Below, piece by piece: positions 58,325 to 64,000 of a stretch of DNA of 64,000 nt. Position numbers and translations under genes: made by a program. Positions within the stretch are counted from its first letter, which is position 1, and every line of letters begins with the position of its first letter. This DNA is from Glycomyces arizonensis DSM 44726 (lineage in GTDB: Bacteria > Actinomycetota > Actinomycetes > Mycobacteriales > Micromonosporaceae): positions 310,001 through 374,000 of the forward strand of contig NZ_AXWO01000002.1 of NCBI RefSeq assembly GCF_000482705.1. The letters are read 5' to 3'. The notes under the pieces are model-generated. The model ran no database searches. It was given only the letters and a program-made list of their open reading frames with translations, and was not told the origin of the DNA.

Positions 58325-59470
58325 ATGGTGTCGCACGCCCCGGTGCCCGAGCCGGATGCGGAGATCACCATCGACCTCGACGGTGAGATCGAACCGGAGA
58401 GGACTCCGCCGCGACGCCGCATCCCCAACGCCGCCTTGGCCTTCACCGCCGCCCTCGTCATGCTCGCCGCCGGAGGCGTGGCGGCGGCCAAGTGGCTGCC
58501 CGACCGCGAACCGGCCGGCGAGGAGGCCGTCAGGTCCTTTCTGGAGGCCGTTCGGGCGGGCGATGTGGATGCCGCGCTCGCGCTGGCCGGGGAGACCGGC
58601 GGCTCGGAGCAGTTCCTCGTTCCGGAGGCCCTCGACGGCCGCTGGGACATCGTCGAGGTCGCCCAGGTCGCCTACGACGAGCACCCGCGAAAGGGCATAT
58701 CGGGTGAGGAGCCGGACGCCACGGCGGAGGTGTACGCCGAGATCGAGGCGTACGACGGCACGCGGCTCGGCTACCGATACGAGGTGTCCCTCGGCGAGGG
58801 CGGCCCGGTCATCGTCAACGCGCTCGGACACGCCAGCTACGACATCAGCGGCTTCCGGGAGCTCGAGCTCAACGGGTACACCGCCGACTTGGGCTTTGAG
58901 ACGCACGTGCTGCTGTTCCCCGGCCTGTACGAGCTGGACGAGTCGCAGCCGGTGACCCTGGACCTCGGCCTGTACCCGGTCCTGGCGCTCGGCGACCAGT
59001 TCATCGCGCTCGGCGGCGACTACGCGAGCCACTGGCTTCCGGCGGCGTGGCCGCAGGTGTCGGCGACGGGGCGGGAGGTCCTCGACGAGGCGGTCCGGGA
59101 GTACCTCGACTACTGCGCGCCGCATGCGCACGTCGAGGGCTGCCCGTTCGGGCCGCCGCCGGAGGACGACCGCATCGCGATCCCGGACGACGCGTCGTGG
59201 GAGATCACGGCGTATCCGAAGGTGAGCGCGAGGTACACCTACACGACGGGCGATGTCGAGCAGTCCTTCGCACTGTTCACCACGCAGCCCGGCTCGGTCG
59301 AGGTGGCGGCCGTGGTCACCGGGGCGGACGGCGGCGAGCGGCGGACCACGCTGAGCTGCGGCATCTGGATGGAGGGGACCTATGCCGAGTTCGACGCGGA
59401 CGGCGGCGTGACCCTCACGCGGGGGTCCGAGGCGGACCAGGCCTGCCGCGCGATGCTGGAAGTCGAGTGA
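58325..59470 (+). CDS. Membrane-anchored protein, function unknown
   Basis: A 381-residue protein: a short cytosolic N-terminus with acidic and Arg-rich parts, one membrane helix (NAALAFTAALVMLAAGGVAAA), then an outside region whose first part (REPAGEEAVRSFLEAVRAGDVDAALALAG) looks like an NTF2/DUF4878-like domain, followed by a beta-rich segment with Cys residues (DYCAPHAHVEGCPFG; LSCGIW; DQACRAML). It starts at ATG 58325, with GTG next to it. Secreted or surface role likely; function not recognised. Confidence 0.72.
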   Translation: MVSHAPVPEPDAEITIDLDGEIEPERTPPRRRIPNAALAFTAALVMLAAGGVAAAKWLPDREPAGEEAVRSFLEAVRAGDVDAALALAGETGGSEQFLVPEALDGRWDIVEVAQVAYDEHPRKGISGEEPDATAEVYAEIEAYDGTRLGYRYEVSLGEGGPVIVNALGHASYDISGFRELELNGYTADLGFETHVLLFPGLYELDESQPVTLDLGLYPVLALGDQFIALGGDYASHWLPAAWPQVSATGREVLDEAVREYLDYCAPHAHVEGCPFGPPPEDDRIAIPDDASWEITAYPKVSARYTYTTGDVEQSFALFTTQPGSVEVAAVVTGADGGERRTTLSCGIWMEGTYAEFDADGGVTLTRGSEADQACRAMLEVE

Positions 59471-59530
59471 GGGGCGCGGGCGGCCCGTTCGCGCCCGTGC
59501 CGCCCAATGAGGGCCGCCGGCCGGCGCCAC

Positions 59531-59728
59531 TCAGTCGATGTGAATGACGCAGTCGCAGTCGATCCAGGCGTGGGTGTCGCATTCACCGGTGTGCGTGATG
59601 GAGTAGTGAGCCTTGCTCTCCGACGCCCACAGCGATGCGGGGCTGGTCGGAATCTCGGGCGAGGGTTGCTCGCCGGGCAGGTCCTCTTCTGCCGTCTTGA
59701 TAGAGACGGTCTCCACTTGCTGGGCCAT
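59531..59728 (-). CDS. Small peptide with Cys/Thr/Ser-rich C-terminus, possible RiPP precursor
   Basis: A 65-residue peptide. The first 40 residues are acidic and Pro-rich without a signal peptide (MAQQVETVSIKTAEEDLPGE...), like a RiPP leader; the last 25 hold three Cys, three Thr and two Ser (HYSITHTGECDTHAWIDCDC), like a core. GGAG lies 11 nt before the ATG and an AT-rich stretch with an inverted repeat CGTTTA/TAAACG lies further upstream. Codon use is coding-like but with somewhat lower G/C at third positions. No modifying enzyme, transporter or protease gene is near, so RiPP status is a guess. Confidence 0.5.
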   Translation of the reverse strand: MAQQVETVSIKTAEEDLPGEQPSPEIPTSPASLWASESKAHYSITHTGECDTHAWIDCDCVIHID

Positions 59729-60223
59729 TAGCTGTCATGCTCCGTTCGTTTAACGAGCTAAACGCAGGAGATGCTCGTATGGTTTCGGGCTTGAGAGCAG
59801 TCTCACAGCGCACTCGCATCGACCAGGGTAGCGCTCCCGTGCGATGGTCATGTACCGCGTTTTGCGCGGCGGGGTCGCTTGGGGGCGCCGTCTACCAGGA
59901 GGATTTCCATATAACCGGCAATTCACTCATGTGATCGATCTCTCTGAGTCGCACATGCGACACCCCGATTCACCTGTAAGTGGTGGGGGAATCCCGGGCC
60001 GAAGCACTCCGTGCGCGGAAACCGGACACGGAGGACGGGCCGCCCAGGGCGGGGGTCGGGGCCGCCGCGAGCCTCCGGCCGGACGCCGAGCGGGCCGGGC
60101 GGGAATTTTCCGGGGCGTCGGCGGGTTGCTCAGATCGAGGACCAGAACCAGGGCCGGAAGCGGGCCGCTTCGCCGATCGCCCGCCCGACCGTCCAAGCAT
60201 CGCCAAGGTGGGGAACTGACACC
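59729..60223. other. 495-bp region without a convincing gene
   Basis: Lies between the divergent small-peptide gene and rpmE2. It begins AT-richer, with an inverted repeat CGTTTA-N6-TAAACG near 59747-59764, and becomes very GC-rich. An AGGAGG near 59898 is followed by ATATAA and no start codon, so it could be a decayed gene start. I looked for a Zur box before rpmE2 and saw none. Confidence 0.4.
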
Positions 60224-60478
60224 ATGAAGCAGGACATTCACCCGGACTACGGCTATGTCGTCTTCCGCGACAAGGGCGCCGACTACTCCTTCCTGACCAG
60301 GTCGACCCTCACGTCGGACGAGACGACCGAGTGGGAGGACGGCAACACCTACCCGGTGGTCGACGTCCAGATCTCCTCGGCCTCGCACCCGTTCTGGACC
60401 GGCAAGAGCCGCGTCCTGGACGACGAGGGCCGCGTCGCGAAGTTCTACAAGAAGTACGGCAAGACGCCCAAGGAGTAG
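60224..60478 (+). CDS. rpmE2: Ribosomal protein L31 type B (zinc-independent)
   Basis: An 84-residue L31[30 protein letters not shown]...[26 protein letters not shown]. It contains no Cys, so it is the zinc-free paralogue that replaces zinc-binding L31 when zinc is short. In relatives it is Zur-controlled; here no Zur box is visible in the upstream 300 bp. It ends at a strong rho-independent terminator. Confidence 0.95.
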   Translation: MKQDIHPDYGYVVFRDKGADYSFLTRSTLTSDETTEWEDGNTYPVVDVQISSASHPFWTGKSRVLDDEGRVAKFYKKYGKTPKE

Positions 60479-60502
60479 GGCGCCGCAGCCGACAAGGACG
60501 AA

Positions 60503-60534
60503 GGGAGCCTCCCGGCACCGGAGGCTCCCTTTTT
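60503..60534 (+). terminator. Rho-independent terminator of rpmE2
   Basis: Perfect 10-bp arms GGGAGCCTCC/GGAGGCTCCC (60503-60512 and 60520-60529) with a 7-nt loop, followed by TTTTT, lie 24 bp after the stop. Confidence 0.92.
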
Positions 60535-60582
60535 CGCGTCTGCATGCAGAATATACCCTATATTCTATAGCCTATAGGCTCT

Positions 60583-61779
60583 TTAGCCGCCGGAAGTGTC
60601 GAGCTCCGCTCCCTCCGGAACGGTGCAGTCGTCGCGGTCGTCCAGCCAGCCCTCCGGCAGCGTCACCTTCCCGGGGCTGTTCGTGCGGCCCCGCGGCTTG
60701 CCCAGCGCCGACTCGGGGAACGGCGCGTCGGCGTCGAGCTTGCCGAGCAGGTCGTCGAGCTCGGCCAGGCTCGAGACCATCGCCAGCGACCGCCGCAGCT
60801 CCCCGCCCACCGGGAAGCCCTTGAGGTACCACGCCACGTGCTTGCGGAACTCCTTGCAGCCGTGCTCCTCGGCCGGGATGTTGCGCCTGGTCTCGTACGT
60901 CTCGGCAGAGGCGATCCAGTCCACCAGCAGCGCCGCGTGCCTGGACATGACCTGCGCGACCTCGCCGAGCGTCGGCAGCCGCCGCTCGAAGCCGCCCTCA
61001 CGCCCCTGCCCGCCGGCCGCGGAACGGCCCCTGAAGGCCGCCTCCAGGTCCCCGAACAGCCACGGCCGCCCCAGGCACCCGCGCCCGACCACGACGCCGT
61101 CGCAGCCGGACTCCTCGACCAGACGCAGTGCGTCGTCGGCCTCCCAGATGTCGCCGTTGCCGAGCACCGGAATCTCCAGCGCCGCCTTCAGCGAGGCGAC
61201 GGCCTCCCAGTCGGCGGTGCCCGAGTACCGCTCGGCGGCCGTGCGGCCGTGCAGCGCCACCCACGCCACCCCGGCGTCCTCGGCGATCCTCCCCGCGTCG
61301 ACGTACGTGAGGTGCTCGTCGTCGATGCCCTTGCGCATCTTCACCGTGACCGGGATCCCCGCCTGCGCGGCGGTGTCGACGGCGGCGGTCACGATCTGGC
61401 GGAACAGCTCCCGCTTCCACGGCAGCGCCGAACCCCCGCCGCGGCGGGTGACCTTCGGCACCGGGCACCCGAAGTTCAGGTCGATGTGGTCGGCCAGGTC
61501 CTCCTCGGCCACCATCGCGACGGCCCGGCGCATCCCGTCCGGGTCCACGCCGTACAGCTGGAGACTCCGCGTCTCCTCCTCGGCGTCGAACTCGATGAGC
61601 CGCATCGTCTTCGGGTTGCGCTCGACGAGCGCGGCGGCGGTGATCATCTCGCACACGTAGATCCCGGCGCCCTGCTCGCGGCAGAGTTTGCGGAACGGCA
61701 GGTTGGTGATGCCGGCCATCGGGGCCAGCACCACCGGCGGATCCACGGGCTTGCCCGCGAGTGAGAGCTGCTTGGTCAC
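60583..61779 (-). CDS. dusB: tRNA-dihydrouridine synthase (DusB type)
   Basis: A 398-residue FMN enzyme that reduces uridine in tRNA. Marks: VVLAPMAGITNLPFRKLCREQGAG (FMN-binding start), DLNFGCPVPKVTRRGGGSAL with the catalytic Cys, VTVKMRKGIDD, LHGRTAAERYSGTADW and GNGDIWEADDALRL. The C-terminal helical RNA-binding domain is followed by a 40-residue polar tail beyond the usual family end. It starts at GTG 61779. Confidence 0.95.
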   Translation of the reverse strand: MTKQLSLAGKPVDPPVVLAPMAGITNLPFRKLCREQGAGIYVCEMITAAALVERNPKTMRLIEFDAEEETRSLQLYGVDPDGMRRAVAMVAEEDLADHIDLNFGCPVPKVTRRGGGSALPWKRELFRQIVTAAVDTAAQAGIPVTVKMRKGIDDEHLTYVDAGRIAEDAGVAWVALHGRTAAERYSGTADWEAVASLKAALEIPVLGNGDIWEADDALRLVEESGCDGVVVGRGCLGRPWLFGDLEAAFRGRSAAGGQGREGGFERRLPTLGEVAQVMSRHAALLVDWIASAETYETRRNIPAEEHGCKEFRKHVAWYLKGFPVGGELRRSLAMVSSLAELDDLLGKLDADAPFPESALGKPRGRTNSPGKVTLPEGWLDDRDDCTVPEGAELDTSGG

Positions 61780-61867
61780 CGGTCGATTATCCCCGCGAGC
61801 CCCGCCCGCTCCAAGTCGAGGGCGATCGAGGCGTCGACCGGTCTCGTTTCCGCTTGGTGTGCGCTGC

Positions 61868-64000
61868 CTACTCCAAGTCGAGTGTCACCGAGGCGTCGAA
61901 CGGCCGCCCCTGGACGGTGTAAGCGCCGCCGTAGGCGAAGCCCTCGCCGCCGACCTCGGCGCCGCTCGGGAGCGCCGCCTTCCCGACCAGATACGTGTGG
62001 AGCGCCTTGCCCTCGAAGTCGGAGACGAGCAGGACCGTGGCGTTGCCCGCATACCCCTGGACGTCGAGCGCCGGCGTCTCGGAGGCGCAGACCGCGTCGG
62101 TCAGGCGCGCGTCGGTCAGCTCATTGACGACCTCGCCGCCCGAGACCCAGCGCACCGCCGAATCCCCGCGGCTCGTCGCGATGAACTGCCCGCTCTGCGC
62201 CCCCACCACCAGGCAGGTCGGGTTCGGGCCGACCTCGACGGCGGCGGTCTCGGACAGTGCGGCGTCGAGCTCGTGGACGACGCCGTCGCCGGTCGCCACG
62301 GCGAAGGTCTCGCCGTTCACGGCCACGTCCGCCACGCCGCCCTCGAAGGCGACGGGCTCGGAGGCGGCGGCCTCGAAGGCGAACTCGGCGCCCTCGATGT
62401 GCTTCGCGGCCAGGCCGGTGAGGACGGCGGTCAGGTCGACCGTGACGGCCTCGCTCTCGCTGAGCGAGCCGATCAGCGCATAAGCGGCGGTGGCCACGGT
62501 GTCGGCGTGCGCGTCCTCCTCGACGGTGGTCCGGCCGGTGTCCATCGAACCGGACGAGTCCGACCAGGCGTCCACCGAGGTGGGCGCGGTCAGCGGCAGC
62601 GCGACCTGCCCGACGACCTCGGCCGTCCCGAAGTGCCCCGGGTTCGGCAGCCCCGGATAGGGCTCGGACCAGCTCGAGTTGTAGGACCCGGCCTTGTCGG
62701 CCAGCGCCACCACGACCAGCGCGCCGGTCTGGTCCGCCGGGTTCCACGTGGTGACGAGCGCGAGCTCGTTGCCGTCGGTCAGGGCCACGTCGGTCGGGAC
62801 CAGGCCCTCGGGCAGCTGGAGGCAGGTGCCGCCCTGCGCGCCGCTGATGCCCGTGGTGGCGAGGATGCCGCTGGAGAAGGCGATGACGGCGTGCGCGTTG
62901 ATCTCGCCGCTCTGCTCGGGGCGCGCCAAGGCGACCGGCGCGCCGAGCTCGCCGCCGAGGCCCGCGACGCAGTCCGCGGTGGAGCCGTCGGTGAGCTCGA
63001 GCTCGGGGACGCCCTCCTCGGAGAACCGGCCCCCCGGGCGCGGGGCGATGCCCAGCGCGTCGTCGGTGGACTCCAGGACGGAGACGTGGTCGATCCCGGA
63101 GAGCTCGGCGTCGTCGGCGAGGTAGGCGAGCTGGCCCTGGACGCTGCGGTCGGCGTCGCCGAACAGCGGCTCGGCGGTGACGGCGTCGCCTTCGACGGCC
63201 GGGACCTCCTCGGAGGCGCCGTTCTCGCCGGGCGTGCCGTAGCGGTACTCGAACCACTCGGCGGTGCCCACGGCACCGGCCAGCTCGGCGTAGCGCTCGG
63301 CGTCGAGGCCCTCGCTGCTCGCCTTGCCATCGCTGGAGGTCTCGCCGCCGCCGTCGTCCTCGCCGTCATCCGACGGTTCGCTGGCGGGCGGCCCGCCGAG
63401 CATGATGACGATGGCGATGATGAGGCCGAGGGTGATGATCCCGCCGATGCCGTAGATCGCGTAGCGGACGCCCGCGTGCGTCGGCGGCGCGGGCTTGGTC
63501 TGCGAGCGCGGCGGCTCGGGTTCGGCCGCGGCAGGCTCGGGCGGGGGAGGCTCGGATATCGGGGGCGCGGGGGCCTGCGGCGACGCCTGGTACGGGTCGG
63601 CCCCGTACGGGTCGGCCTGCTGCGCGCCGCGGTACTGGTCCTGCCGCCCGCCCTGGTAGGTGCCCGTCTGGTACGGATCGGGCGCGAAGGTCTCGGCCGC
63701 GGACCCGGCGGCCTGGTACGGCTCGGAGCCGTACGGCGCGGCGTTCGGGTTCGGCTGGTACGACTGCTCGGCCGGTGCCGGGGGCTCCGGCTCGGCGACC
63801 GCCGGTCCGGGCCACGGCGGGGCGCCCGGGGAGCTCTGGGCGCTGTTCCAGCCGCCGTTGCGGGCCTGCTGGCTGATCCAGTCCTGGTTCTCCCGCGGCG
63901 GCCACTCGCCGCTCATGTCCGGCGCCTCGCCCCACTGCTGCTGGCGCGGCACCTCGGGTTCGACCGGCGGGGGAGGGGGAGGGAGGTCGGGAGTCCGGTT
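61868..64000 (-). CDS. Pro-rich single-pass membrane protein with large outside domain (5' end outside the window)
   Basis: At least 694 residues are visible. A Pro/Gln/Tyr-rich cytosolic part with repeated DPYQ/DPYG-like units (about residues 55-125) leads to one membrane helix (YAIYGIGGIITLGLIIAIVIMLGG) and a 500-residue Ala/Glu/Val-rich outside domain that may be a beta-propeller or similar sheet structure, by its repeated hydrophobic strands. A GTG at 63952 could start it, but the frame stays open and Pro-rich (DLPPPPPPVEPE) to the window edge, so the true start is probably beyond it. Function unknown. Confidence 0.7.
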   Translation of the reverse strand, partial: NRTPDLPPPPPPVEPEVPRQQQWGEAPDMSGEWPPRENQDWISQQARNGGWNSAQSSPGAPPWPGPAVAEPEPPAPAEQSYQPNPNAAPYGSEPYQAAGSAAETFAPDPYQTGTYQGGRQDQYRGAQQADPYGADPYQASPQAPAPPISEPPPPEPAAAEPEPPRSQTKPAPPTHAGVRYAIYGIGGIITLGLIIAIVIMLGGPPASEPSDDGEDDGGGETSSDGKASSEGLDAERYAELAGAVGTAEWFEYRYGTPGENGASEEVPAVEGDAVTAEPLFGDADRSVQGQLAYLADDAELSGIDHVSVLESTDDALGIAPRPGGRFSEEGVPELELTDGSTADCVAGLGGELGAPVALARPEQSGEINAHAVIAFSSGILATTGISGAQGGTCLQLPEGLVPTDVALTDGNELALVTTWNPADQTGALVVVALADKAGSYNSSWSEPYPGLPNPGHFGTAEVVGQVALPLTAPTSVDAWSDSSGSMDTGRTTVEEDAHADTVATAAYALIGSLSESEAVTVDLTAVLTGLAAKHIEGAEFAFEAAASEPVAFEGGVADVAVNGETFAVATGDGVVHELDAALSETAAVEVGPNPTCLVVGAQSGQFIATSRGDSAVRWVSGGEVVNELTDARLTDAVCASETPALDVQGYAGNATVLLVSDFEGKALHTYLVGKAALPSGAEVGGEGFAYGGAYTVQGRPFDASVTLDLE

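Noticed and set aside
59844-60227. A 127-codon frame before rpmE2
   Set aside because: No ribosome site at its ATG, low-quality residues rich in Arg/Gly, and it overlaps the rpmE2 start region.

Overview
The window is chromosomal DNA from a high-GC, Gram-positive filamentous actinomycete. The support is very strong G/C third-codon bias, many GTG/TTG starts, an actinobacterial fused 2-oxoglutarate decarboxylase (Kgd), a two-domain geosmin synthase, a nitrate/nitrite assimilation set with a HemD-winged-helix fusion, and many Pro-rich single-pass membrane proteins. The genus cannot be fixed from this sequence alone.

Layout. 0-10 kb: an orphan sugar-binding lipoprotein behind a LacI-type operator, kgd with its terminator, a STAS anti-anti-sigma protein, then a response regulator/histidine kinase/HtrA-type protease run that resembles an MprAB-PepD envelope-stress module. 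10-20 kb: a membrane protein with a degenerate Mrr-like nuclease fold, rsmI, a PIN toxin-antitoxin (TA) pair, an ABC-2 exporter, nitrate transporter and assimilatory nitrate reductase, a secreted PAF-acetylhydrolase-like esterase and a second TA pair. 20-28 kb: the most unusual region. It holds a family 2B encapsulin shell protein (HK97-fold nanocompartment with an inserted cyclic-nucleotide-binding-like domain), a polyprenyl diphosphate synthase of the cargo type, ispH overlapping it by 4 nt, a DUF4239 membrane protein and a complete geosmin synthase. Isoprenoid precursor supply, prenyl elongation, a protein compartment and a terpene cyclase sit together.

28-34 kb: a nitrite reductase operon (accessory FAD/[2Fe-2S] oxidoreductase, NirB, NirD, HemD fused to a winged-helix domain). 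34-42 kb: housekeeping and small membrane genes (endonuclease V, MOSC protein, RecO, an undecaprenyl/polyprenyl synthase, a one-domain voltage-gated channel) with two more PIN-type TA pairs. 42-48 kb: a zinc-homeostasis island (UPF0718 permease and partner, Zur box, ZnuA-ZnuC-ZnuB, SmtB-type ArsR sensor, a 61-bp tandem repeat, Zur). 48-58 kb: Pro-rich membrane proteins, an HSP90-like ATPase paired with a large TPR protein, glycyl-tRNA synthetase and a MITE with perfect 23-bp ends. 58-64 kb: two divergent membrane-anchored proteins sharing an operator-like repeat, a 65-residue Cys-containing peptide that looks like a RiPP precursor without an enzyme, zinc-independent ribosomal protein L31, a DusB-type tRNA-dihydrouridine synthase, and a large Pro-rich membrane protein running off the right edge.

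Functional themes are nitrogen assimilation (two separated blocks), isoprenoid/terpene metabolism with a predicted nanocompartment, zinc homeostasis, and an unusual density of PIN-domain TA modules (four in 28 kb). No rRNA, tRNA, CRISPR array, prophage or intact insertion sequence was seen.
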